Shown: positions 5,423 to 13,139 of the stretch, one piece after another
Layout of the letters: every line of letters begins with the position of its first letter
Numbering within the stretch: position 1 is the first letter of the stretch
DNA from: JAHELQ01 sp965603365
GTDB taxonomy: Bacteria; Acidobacteriota; Aminicenantia; UBA2199
Assembly (NCBI GenBank): GCA_965603365.1
Contig: CBFDCR010000083.1
Location: 1-22,005, forward strand
Direction: 5' to 3'
DNA: 22,005 bases
Notes under the pieces: generated by a model
Seen by the model: the letters and a program-made list of their open reading frames with translations, nothing else
What the model was told of the DNA's origin: nothing
The model's database searches: none
Made by a program: the position numbers and the translations under genes

Positions 5423-7441
5423 CTATTTCAGGTATTGGGCCAGCCAGCGGTGGATCTCTTTCCACCAGCGGACGTTGTTCTGGGGTTTGGCTATCACGTG
5501 GCCCTCATCGGGAAAGACCACCAGGCGGGAGGGCACGCCCTGGCGCTGCAAGGCGGTAAACAACTGCAGGCTTTCGGCAAAGGGCACCCGGAAATCCAGT
5601 TCGCCGTGGGTAACCAGCGTGGGGGTCTTGAAATGTCTGGCCAACCGGTGGGGCGACCACTTCTCGTAGAGCTGCGGTTCATCCCAGGGGGTCCGGCCCA
5701 TATCCCAGGCCGGGAACCAGAGTTCCTCGGTGGCCCCGTAAAAGCTGGTCAGGTTGTACAGCCCGGCGTGGCTGACTATGCACTTGAAGCGGTCGGTGTG
5801 GCCCATGATCCAGTTGACCGAATAGCCGCCGAAGGAGCCGCCCACCGCCGCACACCTTTCACCGTCGATAAAATCGTAATGTTTGACGGCATAGTCCAAC
5901 CCCTTTATTAAGTCCTCATAACAGCGGCCGCCGTAATCCCGGCTCACCTGTTCCCTAAAGGCGGAGCCGTAGCCGCTGCTGCCCCGGGGATTGATAAACA
6001 AGCCCACGTAGCCGGGAGAAGAGACCAGGGGAAAGGTAAACCAGCCGGCCATGAAGCGGTCGGCCCACATGTTCTGGGGCCCGCCGTGGATGCACAGCAC
6101 CAGCGGGTATTTTTGTTGGGGATCGAAGTCGGGGGGCTTCTGGATGTAACCGTGCACCTTTGTCCCGCCGGCGCCGCTAAACCGGAACTCCTGAAGCTTC
6201 GGCAGGGCGATCTCCTTCAAGATATCCGCATTGGTAAAGGTCAGTTGGCGGGCCTTGCCCCCTTTTACGGGCATCGAAAAGATCTCGTAGGGCAAATCGT
6301 TGAAGGAGCGCAGGCAAACCAATGTCTGGCCGTCGGGGGTCAAATCAACGGCCACATTGCAGCCCTCATCGGTTATTTTCTTGAAACGGCCCTTTAAGTC
6401 CACCCGGTATACGGCGCTGCGGCCCTGCTGGCGGACGGTAAAGTAGATGGCCCGGCTGTCGGGGGCCCAGCGAACCTGGACCGGCGAACGGTCCAGTCCC
6501 GCGGTCAAGGGGGTATGGGCTGCGGTCTGCCGGTCGTACACGGTCAACACCTCCCGGTCCGCTTCGTACCCCGGTTTCTTCATGGCGGTGTAGGCAATAT
6601 AGCGGCCGTCGGGCGAATAGCAGGGCTGGCGATCCAGCGCGGGATTGGCGGTAATTTTTTTCTCTGTCATCGAGGGGATATCCAGGATGAAGAGGTCGTG
6701 ATTGGTACTGATGGCCAACATGGGATCGTCGTTGCGGACAAAACAGACCTGCCGACCGTCCGGCGATATATCAAAGGCCTGGCCACCGGCAAGCGACACC
6801 GGCGGCACATCGGCATCTGCCGGGGTCAGATCTTTCAGGGAGCCGTCTTTGACAGTCACCAGGAAGAGGTGATTCCGTTCATCCCCCAGCCAGCGGTCCC
6901 ACTGGCGAAACAGCAGGCGGTCGATGGTGCGGGCCCGGCAGTCGGGCAGTTCCGTTTCCGTCCGGTTCTCGACACTCTTCTTGTCTTTGGGCAGCAGCCG
7001 GGAGCCGCACACCAGGTATTGGCCATCCCCGGACCAGATGGGATCATACAGGGCAGTCCCGGCAGCGGTTAATTTACGGGCCTCGCCGCCGGCCATATCG
7101 ATCAGATAAATATTGGCCACCCCATCGCGGCCGGAAATAAAGGCGATCTGTCTGCTGTCCGGCGACCAGCGGGGCGAGTGGTCGGCCTCCGGCGAGCGGG
7201 TCAATTGCCTCGGTTCGCCCCCTTTTAAGGGCAGCAGCCAGATATCGCTGTCGCTCTTATTTTTCTTTAAATCCGGCACCGACACCGTATAGGCAATCCA
7301 TTGGCCGTCCGGCGAAACCTGGGAGTCGGCCAACCCCTTGAGCCGGTAGAGATCTTCCGGAGTCATGGGCCGCTGACCCCGGGCCGGGGCTAATGTACAA
7401 AACAACAGGGCCATCACTGCGATCATACATGTTTTTTTCAT
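5423..7441 (-). CDS. Secreted S9 family (prolyl oligopeptidase-type) peptidase
   Basis: 672 residues from ATG 7441. An N-terminal signal peptide (KK, then IAVMALLFCTLAPA) implies export. Residues about 25-400 hold beta-propeller repeats of the WD40-like PD40 type (SPDGQWIAYTV, SPDSRQIAFISG, SPDGRQVCFV, SPDGRYIAY, APDSRAIYF). Residues about 410-672 form the alpha/beta hydrolase with the catalytic triad Ser536 in GGSFGGYS, Asp616 in GELDFRVP and His648 in DEGHVI. This is acylaminoacyl-peptidase/DPP-like architecture, cleaving oligopeptides, often near proline or releasing N-blocked residues. A GTG two codons upstream (7447) is in frame, but GAGAGG is spaced 5 nt from the ATG and favours it. The promoter lies at 7465-7493. 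The gene is likely the first of an operon with the hydroxyproline dehydratase. Confidence 0.93.
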   Translation of the reverse strand: MKKTCMIAVMALLFCTLAPARGQRPMTPEDLYRLKGLADSQVSPDGQWIAYTVSVPDLKKNKSDSDIWLLPLKGGEPRQLTRSPEADHSPRWSPDSRQIAFISGRDGVANIYLIDMAGGEARKLTAAGTALYDPIWSGDGQYLVCGSRLLPKDKKSVENRTETELPDCRARTIDRLLFRQWDRWLGDERNHLFLVTVKDGSLKDLTPADADVPPVSLAGGQAFDISPDGRQVCFVRNDDPMLAISTNHDLFILDIPSMTEKKITANPALDRQPCYSPDGRYIAYTAMKKPGYEADREVLTVYDRQTAAHTPLTAGLDRSPVQVRWAPDSRAIYFTVRQQGRSAVYRVDLKGRFKKITDEGCNVAVDLTPDGQTLVCLRSFNDLPYEIFSMPVKGGKARQLTFTNADILKEIALPKLQEFRFSGAGGTKVHGYIQKPPDFDPQQKYPLVLCIHGGPQNMWADRFMAGWFTFPLVSSPGYVGLFINPRGSSGYGSAFREQVSRDYGGRCYEDLIKGLDYAVKHYDFIDGERCAAVGGSFGGYSVNWIMGHTDRFKCIVSHAGLYNLTSFYGATEELWFPAWDMGRTPWDEPQLYEKWSPHRLARHFKTPTLVTHGELDFRVPFAESLQLFTALQRQGVPSRLVVFPDEGHVIAKPQNNVRWWKEIHRWLAQYLK

Positions 7442-7464
7442 GCTCACCTCTCTATCAAGGCTAA

Positions 7465-7493
7465 ATTGTAAAAGAAAAGCGGCGCTATTTCAA
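7465..7493 (-). promoter_or_regulatory. Promoter of the S9 peptidase operon
   Basis: On the minus strand TTGAAA (7488-7493), 17 nt, TACAAT (7465-7470). It lies back to back with the transglycosylase promoter (7512-7540), so the two genes are divergently expressed from a ~110-nt region. Confidence 0.7.
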
Positions 7494-7511
7494 CCGCAAA
7501 AAAATAATTAT

Positions 7512-7540
7512 TTGACTAAAGGCAGATGAAATGTTATAAA
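7512..7540 (+). promoter_or_regulatory. Promoter of the MltD-like gene
   Basis: TTGACT (7512-7517), 17 nt, TATAAA (7535-7540), 18 nt upstream of the ATG at 7559. Confidence 0.7.
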
Positions 7541-7558
7541 ATTACCTTTTGGTAAAAA

Positions 7559-9166
7559 ATGATGAAACACTCACAACACTTAGTAACGACACTTTTAGTG
7601 ATGGGCAGCCTCTTATTATTCCACTGTGCGGGAGCCCCCAAACCCGCCAGCCAACCCCCGGCCGCGTCGCCGGGCCTCGAGGGCAGCCAGAACCAACCGG
7701 CTACCGGGCAGTTGGCCGACGCAGAGGCGACTGCCGGGGAGAGCGAAACGCTTGAAACCGCCGAAACCCCGGAAGAGCTGCTGGAAGAGGCCCTGGATGC
7801 CTACCAGGAGGCGTTGACCGCCTGGAATAAGGGGGATGCCGAGTCTGCCTTAGCCGCCTTAGACGAGGCCTACGGCATGATCCTCCGGCTGGACGTGCCG
7901 CAGGATTCCCCCCACTTCCAGGGTAAAAACGACCTCCGCCTGCTGATTGCCCAGCGAATCCGGGAAATTTATGCCACCCACCTGAAAACCGCGGCCAACA
8001 ACCACCGCTTCATCCAGTTGGTGGAGAACAAATACGTGGAGCGGGAGATTAAGAGTTTTCAGACCAGGGAGAGGCAGCATTTTCTACAATCCTACCAGCG
8101 TTCCGGCCGCTACCGGGAGATGATCCGCCGGGAGTTGAAGAAAGCCGGCCTGCCGGATGAACTCTGCTGGATCCCCATCATCGAGAGCGGCTTCAAGGTG
8201 CGGGCCTACTCCCGGGCCCGGGCTTTAGGACTGTGGCAGTTTATCACCTCCACCGGTTACCGGTTCGGCCTCAAGAAAGACCGCTGGATAGATGAGCGCA
8301 TGGACCCGGAAAAGGCCACCAACGCGGCTGTCCGCTACCTCCAGGAACTGCACGCCCTATTCGGTGACTGGGCCACGGCTCTGGCAGCCTATAACTGCGG
8401 CGAGTTCCGGGTGCAGCGGGTCATCCGGGCCCAACGGATCAACTACCTGGACAACTTCTGGGATCTCTACGTCATGCTGCCCGGGGAGACCGCCCGGTTT
8501 GTGCCCCGGTTTATCGCCGCCCTGCTGATCATCCAGGATCCCGGGAAGTACGGCCTCGAACTCCCCACCCCGGACCCGCCGATACAGTACGAAACCGTGA
8601 CCATCAACCGGCCGGTACAACTTTCCGTTCTAACCAAACATCTAAAATTGACGGAAGGACAGTTGGCCGGTTTAAATCCCGAACTGCGGCACAAAGCCAC
8701 CCCGGACCGGGAATACAGCCTGAAGGTGCCCACCGGCTGGGGCGATAAGGCACTGACTGCTATCAATAACTTAGACCGCTGGATCCCCCCGGAGGCGACC
8801 TATGTCGTCCACTATGTGCGCCGGGGCGAGACGGTGTCCGGCATTGCCCGCCGTTACCGTACCTCGGTCTCGGCTATTGCCCGGCTCAACCGGCTGCGCC
8901 GCAACTACCTGATCCGTCCGGGACAACGGCTCAAGGTGCCGGCCCGGGGCAGAGTCGGCTACTCAACCCGCCGCTACAGTGCCGTTAAAAAACCAACTTC
9001 CAGACCGGAGGGGGCCTCGGCCTACACGGTGCAGGCCGGCGATACCCCCTACTCCATTGCCCAACGGTTCGGCATGAGACTGCGGTCTTTGCTCTCCATC
9101 AACGGCCTTAACCGCCGTTCCCGCATCTACCCCGGCCAGCAGCTCTGGATCATCCCCCCAAATTAA
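7559..9166 (+). CDS. mltD: MltD-like lytic murein transglycosylase with two LysM domains
   Basis: 535 residues. The N-terminal hydrophobic segment ends LLLFHCAG with Cys23; this may be a lipoprotein site, but the residues before Cys do not fit the classical lipobox, so plain export is also possible. Residues 30-85 are low-complexity Ala/Glu/Pro-rich. Residues 85-190 are helical. The SLT domain (about 190-330) shows PIIESGF with catalytic Glu209, ALGLWQFITSTGYRFGL, and a LAAYNCGEFRVQR motif in the family position. Two LysM peptidoglycan-binding domains follow: about 416-463 (VRRGETVSGIARRY.. RPGQRLKVP) and about 487-533 (VQAGDTPYSIAQRF.. YPGQQLWIIP). It cleaves glycan strands to anhydromuropeptides in the periplasm. 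The RBS is poor, and ATG 7559 or 7562 cannot be distinguished. Confidence 0.93.
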   Translation: MMKHSQHLVTTLLVMGSLLLFHCAGAPKPASQPPAASPGLEGSQNQPATGQLADAEATAGESETLETAETPEELLEEALDAYQEALTAWNKGDAESALAALDEAYGMILRLDVPQDSPHFQGKNDLRLLIAQRIREIYATHLKTAANNHRFIQLVENKYVEREIKSFQTRERQHFLQSYQRSGRYREMIRRELKKAGLPDELCWIPIIESGFKVRAYSRARALGLWQFITSTGYRFGLKKDRWIDERMDPEKATNAAVRYLQELHALFGDWATALAAYNCGEFRVQRVIRAQRINYLDNFWDLYVMLPGETARFVPRFIAALLIIQDPGKYGLELPTPDPPIQYETVTINRPVQLSVLTKHLKLTEGQLAGLNPELRHKATPDREYSLKVPTGWGDKALTAINNLDRWIPPEATYVVHYVRRGETVSGIARRYRTSVSAIARLNRLRRNYLIRPGQRLKVPARGRVGYSTRRYSAVKKPTSRPEGASAYTVQAGDTPYSIAQRFGMRLRSLLSINGLNRRSRIYPGQQLWIIPPN

Positions 9167-9198
9167 AACCCACCAACCCGGTTGAGTATAAATGAAAA

Positions 9199-9227
9199 TT
9201 GACAAAAGAGGGTATCCATACTATCAT
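9199..9227 (+). promoter_or_regulatory. Promoter/operator of the RelE-type pair
   Basis: TTGACA (9199-9204), 17 nt, TATCAT (9222-9227). The spacer contains GTATCCATAC (9212-9221), a short inverted repeat abutting the -10 box and a plausible antitoxin operator. AGGAGG follows at 9233-9238. Confidence 0.65.
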
Positions 9228-9244
9228 AATCCAGGAGGCAATTA

Positions 9245-9460
9245 ATGCTGGATATACAAAAACGATATATCGTCGATGAAAAAAATAATAAATTGGCAGT
9301 CGAGATCGATTATAAAACGTTTCTACAAATTGAAGAGATTCTTGAAGATCATGCCCTTTATCAACTCATTCAGGAAACGGAAGATTCAGACTCACTAACA
9401 TTACCGGAAGCCAAACAATACTATCAACAACTCCTGGCTAAAGATGGAGATCAAGTATAA
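9245..9460 (+). CDS. Antitoxin of a RelE/ParE-type pair
   Basis: 71 residues: IQKRYIVDEKNNKLAVEIDYKTFLQIEEILEDHALYQLI, then an acidic tail with LPEAKQYYQQLL. The opening strand plus D-x-K/x-F-x-Q-I-E-E-I-L-E pattern is typical of Phd/RelB-like antitoxins, where the N-terminus dimerises on DNA and the acidic C-terminus wraps the toxin. AGGAGG sits 6 nt before ATG. The stop lies 17 nt inside the following toxin gene, a tight overlap that couples the two. It is likely autoregulated through the operator-like repeat at 9212-9221. Confidence 0.8.
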   Translation: MLDIQKRYIVDEKNNKLAVEIDYKTFLQIEEILEDHALYQLIQETEDSDSLTLPEAKQYYQQLLAKDGDQV

Positions 9461-9710
9461 AAAACAATTTCTAAAGGATCTTGCCAGACTACCTCGATCT
9501 TATCGAAATAATGTGGAGGAGTTGGTCTTTGAGATCATCCCGGATGAAGGCCCTTTCGACATCAAGCAAAGAGTATCTAAACTTAAAGGTAAAGATAACT
9601 ATTATAAAATAAGAGTCGGGGAATATAGAATCGGGTTATATATAAAGAATGATCTACTGGAATTTAAAAGGGTCCTCCATCGGAAAGAGATTTATAGATA
9701 TTTCCCCTAA
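9444..9710 (+). CDS. RelE/ParE-superfamily toxin
   Basis: 88 residues with the standard RelE order: FLKDLARLP helix, FEIIPDEGPFDIKQRVSKLKGKDNYYKIRVGEYRIGLYIK beta-sheet, and a C-terminal LEFKRVLHRKEIYRYFP strand. KLKG, YKIRVGEYRI and the VLHRKEIYR end with basic and Tyr residues match mRNA-interferase members; a ParE-like gyrase action cannot be excluded. It overlaps the antitoxin by 17 nt. Full length and intact. Confidence 0.88.
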   Translation: MEIKYKKQFLKDLARLPRSYRNNVEELVFEIIPDEGPFDIKQRVSKLKGKDNYYKIRVGEYRIGLYIKNDLLEFKRVLHRKEIYRYFP

Positions 9711-9744
9711 AACCATCATCTGCTATCCCAGAGAAAAATATGTC

Positions 9745-9773
9745 TTGAACTTTAGGGGAAACTGTGTTAAATA
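9745..9773 (+). promoter_or_regulatory. Promoter of nifS-nifU
   Basis: TTGAAC (9745-9750), 17 nt, TAAATA (9768-9773), about 20 nt before the ATG at 9794. No IscR-type site was recognised. Confidence 0.55.
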
Positions 9774-9793
9774 CTGTATTTAAGGAGAACACC

Positions 9794-10990
9794 ATGTCTC
9801 AGAACCAGATCAAACGTGTATATATGGATCACAATGCCACCACCCCCCTGCATCCGGAAGTCAAAAGGGTCATCACCGAGGCACTGGACGCTTTTGGCAA
9901 TCCCTCCAGTTTCCATCACTTCGGCCGGCAATCCCGCAAACTCATAGAAGAGGCCAGGGGCAAAATCGCCTCCTTTATCAATGCCGAGCCCGATGAGTTG
10001 ATTTTCGTGGGCAGCGGTTCGGAGGCCAACAATGCCGTACTGTACATGTTATCCTGCCAATCCCAGAGCTGCCGCCAATCCAGGAATGGCTCCGGTATTA
10101 TCACCACCAAAATAGAACATCCCTGTATCATGGAGACCTCCAAATGTCTCCACGACAGGGGACTCGAAGTCTCTTACCTGGATGTAGACCACCAGGGCAA
10201 GATCAGCCTCGACCAGCTCAAGGAGATACTAAACGAACAAACCGGCCTGGTTTCGGTGATGATGGCCAATAACGAAATCGGCACCCTGCAGGATATCAAA
10301 ACCATTGCCCGGATTGTTCATGAAAAGGGCAGCCTGTTTCACACCGACGCGGTCCAGGCAGTGGGTAAGGTCAAAGTAGACGTCAAAGAGTTGGGCATCG
10401 ATTTCCTGACCATATCGGGCCATAAGATCTATGCCCCCAAGGGCATCGGCGCCTTATACATTAAGAAAGGGGTGCCTTTCTGTCCGTTGATCCGGGGCGG
10501 CCACCAGGAACAAGGCCGGCGGGCGGGTACCGAAAACACCCTCGGCATCATCGCGTTGGGCAAGGCCATCGAAATGCGGGCCATCGAAATGGAAGATGAA
10601 GCCAGCCGGCTGCTGGAACTGAAGGCCCTGTTGAAAAAGGGACTGGAAGACAATATCGCCGATATCCACTTCAACGGTCACCCCACCGATACGCTGCCCG
10701 GCACCCTCAACGTCTCTTTCAACGGCGCAGAAGGCGAATCTATCTTGCTGTACATGGACCTGGAAGGCATTGCCGCATCCACCGGTTCGGCCTGCGCCTC
10801 CGGCTCCCTCGACCCCTCGCACGTGCTGCTGGCCACCGGGGCATCGGCCGAAACGGCCCACGGTTCCATCCGCTTCAGCCTGGGCAGGGACAATACCCGG
10901 GAGGATGTAGAATATGTGATCGCTAAACTACCCGGGATCATCCAAAAGATACGGGATATGTCTTCGGCCTATGTAAGGAGTGAATCATGA
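9794..10990 (+). CDS. nifS: Cysteine desulfurase NifS/IscS-like
   Basis: 398 residues from ATG 9794, chosen because AAGGAG stands 6 nt upstream; an in-frame ATG at 9764 lacks an RBS and lies inside the promoter. A PLP enzyme, it removes sulfur from cysteine and passes it to the scaffold protein. Seen: VYMDHNATTPLHPEV at the N-terminus, the GSGSEANNAVL PLP loop, the HTDAVQAVGK region, Lys211 (PLP Schiff base) in ISGHKIYAPKG, GTENTLGI, and the sulfur-carrying Cys334 in STGSACASGS. It overlaps the NifU-like gene by the ATGA quartet, so the two are made together. Base composition is close to the GC-rich core, unlike the AT-rich island to the right. Confidence 0.95.
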   Translation: MSQNQIKRVYMDHNATTPLHPEVKRVITEALDAFGNPSSFHHFGRQSRKLIEEARGKIASFINAEPDELIFVGSGSEANNAVLYMLSCQSQSCRQSRNGSGIITTKIEHPCIMETSKCLHDRGLEVSYLDVDHQGKISLDQLKEILNEQTGLVSVMMANNEIGTLQDIKTIARIVHEKGSLFHTDAVQAVGKVKVDVKELGIDFLTISGHKIYAPKGIGALYIKKGVPFCPLIRGGHQEQGRRAGTENTLGIIALGKAIEMRAIEMEDEASRLLELKALLKKGLEDNIADIHFNGHPTDTLPGTLNVSFNGAEGESILLYMDLEGIAASTGSACASGSLDPSHVLLATGASAETAHGSIRFSLGRDNTREDVEYVIAKLPGIIQKIRDMSSAYVRSES

Positions 10991-11598
10991 GTAACGGTTA
11001 TGAATGGATCTATTCGGACACCGTCAAAGAACATTTCACGAATCCCCAAAATGTATTGATGGACGAATCAGGCTATAAATATGACGGCAAAGGGGTGGTG
11101 GGCAACATCAAATGCGGCGACCAGATGGTCATGTACATCCAGGTGGACAGGGACAAGGGCACCATCACGGACTGCCGCTGGAAGACCTACGGCTGTGCCA
11201 GTGCCATTGCCAGTACCTCCATCTTATCGGAGGCGGTTAAGGGCATGACCCTGGAAGATGCCTACCACATCTCACCCAAAGATATCGCCCGGAAACTGGG
11301 CGGACTGCCGGAAAACAAGATCCACTGTTCGGTGCTGGGAGATAAGGCGCTGCGGGCCGCCATCAACGACTACTATCGCAAAAACGGCATGGAAGATAAA
11401 ATCAAAGTGGAAGAGGCCAGACTGGTGTGCCAGTGCATGAATGTAACGGACCATGAAATCGACGAGGCGGTACTGGAGGGGGCCCGCACCTATCTGGAAC
11501 TACAGGAAAAGACAAAACTGGGCACCGTGTGCGGCCAGTGTAAGGAAGAGGCGGAGAATCTCCTGCAGAAATACATCGTCCAACACTTCAGCGCCTGA
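10987..11598 (+). CDS. nifU: NifU-like Fe-S scaffold: IscU domain plus [2Fe-2S] BFD domain
   Basis: 203 residues. Residues 1-130 are an IscU-type scaffold with the three cluster-assembly cysteines Cys43 (IKCGD), Cys70 (YGCASAIASTS) and Cys114 (KIHCSVLG). Residues 145-200 carry a BFD-like [2Fe-2S] site: CQC (Cys148, Cys150) and CGQC (Cys182, Cys185). The C-terminal Nfu domain of classical nitrogenase NifU is missing, so this is the shorter form found in many anaerobes that use NifS/NifU for general Fe-S assembly. It starts within the stop of nifS (ATGA). No nitrogenase genes are visible, so a general maturation role is more likely than nitrogen fixation. Confidence 0.93.
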   Translation: MSNGYEWIYSDTVKEHFTNPQNVLMDESGYKYDGKGVVGNIKCGDQMVMYIQVDRDKGTITDCRWKTYGCASAIASTSILSEAVKGMTLEDAYHISPKDIARKLGGLPENKIHCSVLGDKALRAAINDYYRKNGMEDKIKVEEARLVCQCMNVTDHEIDEAVLEGARTYLELQEKTKLGTVCGQCKEEAENLLQKYIVQHFSA

Positions 11599-11668
11599 TC
11601 TCCATTTTCCCCTTGCCTCTTTTACCGTTTCAGCCGCCGGCCAACATCGAGTTATCGGGGGTGGACGA

Positions 11669-12196
11669 TCAGGTGGTGAAGCCGATCCAGTCGTTATCCA
11701 GGTTAAAACGCAGGAAGGAGTCGTCCCGGGCCTGAATCCAGAAACCGGTCCACTGGTTGTCCAGGTCGAAAATATTCCAGAAATCCTCCCGGGCACCGAT
11801 GCCGACTGCCGAGAATTCACACTCCGGGGTGAAGATTAGAAATACGCGCTCATTCACCGGAACGGTAAAGCCAACCGCCTTCAGGTCGAGATCAAAGATG
11901 TAAAGGCCTTGAATGTTGCTGGATACGTTGGGATTGATCGAGGCGCTCGTTTTCGGATTGATGCTGGAGCTTATCTCCGGGTTCAGGCTGCCGGTGAGGC
12001 GGTAGTTGAGGCTGCTGCGGGCATTGGGATTTAGGTTGGAGGAGGTGTTGGGATTCAGGCTTGAGGAGATAAATGGATTCCTGGTGGACGAGGTTTTGGG
12101 ATTGAGGCTGCGTGAGACTTCGGGATTCAGTTGGCTGTTGCGAAGCGGATTCTTGGTCGATGATATCTCCGGGTTTCGTGTTGACGGTATATTCAT
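11669..12196 (-). CDS. Octapeptide (NP) repeat protein with C-terminal ~21-residue repeats
   Basis: 175 residues of unknown function, not assignable to a named family. Residues 8-95 are eleven octads with consensus N-P-x-x-S-S-x-(L/I/R), for example NPEISSTK, NPFISSSL, NPNTSSNL; the eighth has NY instead of NP. Residues 96-175 contain about four copies of a ~21-residue unit with aromatic and GF ends: IFDLDLKAVGF, LIFTPECEFSAVG, IFDLDNQWTGF, RFNLDNDWIGF. There is no signal peptide or membrane segment. The start is secure: GGAGG 6 nt before ATG. It is convergent with nifU. The octads could form a regular solenoid and the 24-bp DNA period would allow copy-number slippage; both points are inference. 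Confidence 0.8.
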   Translation of the reverse strand: MNIPSTRNPEISSTKNPLRNSQLNPEVSRSLNPKTSSTRNPFISSSLNPNTSSNLNPNARSSLNYRLTGSLNPEISSSINPKTSASINPNVSSNIQGLYIFDLDLKAVGFTVPVNERVFLIFTPECEFSAVGIGAREDFWNIFDLDNQWTGFWIQARDDSFLRFNLDNDWIGFTT

Positions 12197-12353
12197 CTCT
12201 TACCTCCTGTCATCAACATAGAACAGGAAACTCTCTTTATCCGCAGCGTGTATCTTCTCTTCTTCTATCTTGCCAATCATCCTGTTCACCTGCACTAAAT
12301 ATAATTCAATTCACCGTTCCTGTCAACCCAGCACCCCAATGTCAAACCACCCC

Positions 12354-12417
12354 GTGCATTACCTTCTTTTCAAAAACACACAAAAAGTCATGGAGTAATG
12401 CCCCGAGCACTTTTTTT
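12354..12417. repeat. Dispersed inverted-repeat element, copy A
   Basis: GTGCATTAC (12354-12362), about 30 nt of A-rich sequence with ACACACAAAAAGTCATG, then GTAATGCCCCGAGCAC and a run of T. Related copies lie at 14411-14450 (right half), 15746-15815 and, weakly, 21021-21066. It sits just upstream of the DUF4258/YgiT promoter. Confidence 0.75.
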
Positions 12418-12427
12418 GGAGCCGATG

Positions 12428-12456
12428 TTGTAAAATTATGAGTTTTAAGATATATT
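12428..12456 (+). promoter_or_regulatory. Promoter of the DUF4258/YgiT pair
   Basis: TTGTAA (12428-12433), 17 nt, TATATT (12451-12456). GGGAGG follows at 12461-12466. Confidence 0.5.
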
Positions 12457-12474
12457 AATAGGGAGGACGCTCAA

Positions 12475-12792
12475 GTGGAAATATTGCAACCGGTTCGAGA
12501 TGCGGCAAAAAAGAAAATTCTTTTTCTTCCTCATGCGGTGAGGCAAATGTCACGTATTGAAAGAATGATCACTACAACTGAAGTCAGACAGGTTGTAGAA
12601 AAAGGGAAACTCATTGAGGACTATCCTGAAGATGCAAGAGGTCATAGCTGCTTAATTTTTGGTCATGGAAAAGATAGTCGGCCCATTCATGTGGTATGTT
12701 CTCCGAAAGAGGACTATTTGTCAATTATAACAGCATATCTTCCCGACCCTCAAATTTGGGAAGATCATTTTAAAAAGAGGAAAGAACCATGA
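12475..12792 (+). CDS. DUF4258 protein (putative toxin)
   Basis: 105 residues starting at GTG 12475, with GGGAGG 8 nt upstream. The DUF4258 pattern is visible: LPHAVRQMSRIERMITTTEVRQVVEKGKLIEDYPEDARG, then GHSCLIFGHGKDSRPIHVVCSPKED and a closing strand LSIITAYLPDPQIWE. Members are compact RelE-like folds usually encoded next to YgiT/MqsA-type zinc-finger proteins, as here (ATGA overlap), and are taken as toxins of type II pairs. The conserved His in PHAV and the HVV strand are present. It looks intact. The toxin role comes from family context, not from a recognised catalytic motif. Confidence 0.82.
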   Translation: MEILQPVRDAAKKKILFLPHAVRQMSRIERMITTTEVRQVVEKGKLIEDYPEDARGHSCLIFGHGKDSRPIHVVCSPKEDYLSIITAYLPDPQIWEDHFKKRKEP

Positions 12793-13001
12793 AATGTATG
12801 CATTGTAAAGGTAAAATGGAATATAAAACGGCTCCTTTTCAAATCGATCGTAAAGGGTATCATCTCATGTTGGATGCGGTTCCGGCCTGGGTATGTACCC
12901 AGTGTGGAGAAATCTATTTTGAGGAATCTGAAGTGGATAAAATCCAGGATGCTTTAAAAACATTGGATGAACGGGTAGAGAGGCTGGCGGTTGCCGTCTA
13001 A
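12789..13001 (+). CDS. YgiT-type zinc-finger protein (putative antitoxin)
   Basis: 70 residues with two CxxC knuckles: MHCKGKM near the start and WVCTQCGEIYFEESEV in the middle, binding one zinc, plus a short C-terminal helix (KIQDALKTLDERVERLAVAV). This is the N-terminal zinc-binding half of MqsA; the DNA-binding HTH half of full MqsA is absent, as usual for DUF4258 partners. It starts in the ATGA overlap with the DUF4258 gene. Immediately after its stop begins a 52-nt segment that is repeated exactly before and into the second YgiT gene at 15293. Confidence 0.85.
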   Translation: MKCMHCKGKMEYKTAPFQIDRKGYHLMLDAVPAWVCTQCGEIYFEESEVDKIQDALKTLDERVERLAVAV

Positions 13002-13011
13002 TAAAACCGCA

Positions 13012-13063
13012 TTACCAAACCACTTCAAACGGAGGTAAAAATGTTTCGCTGCGATGTGTGTGG
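13012..13063 (+). repeat. 52-nt direct repeat, copy 1 (RBS and start of a YgiT gene)
   Basis: From TTACCAAACCACTTC through GGAGG, the start codon and the first seven codons (ending TGTGTGG) this segment is identical to 15293-15344. The match breaks at a run of eight G. It is best explained by recombination or a deletion that left only the head of a second YgiT gene here. Confidence 0.92.
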
Positions 13064-13139
13064 GGGGGGTAAAAGACCATCCCGAACTCTTAGACCAACT
13101 CAGCAATCTGGTTTTCCGTTAAGGGCATATGGTCTATGA
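13041..13139 (+). pseudogene. Truncated YgiT-type gene
   Basis: Preceded by GGAGG, the frame starts MFRCDVCG exactly as the intact gene at 15322, then departs at the G run into an unrelated tail that stops at 13139 and lies antisense to the end of the gene at 13090-13368. Only the first CxxC knuckle survives; the second is gone, so a functional zinc site cannot form. Confidence 0.75.

Noticed and set aside
6515..7072. Plus-strand 185-codon open frame
   Set aside because: Antisense shadow of the S9 peptidase, whose signal peptide, propeller motifs and catalytic triad are all on the minus strand.
10987..11598. Evidence for nitrogen fixation from nifS/nifU
   Set aside because: The NifU lacks the Nfu domain and no nitrogenase genes are visible; the pair is common for general Fe-S assembly.
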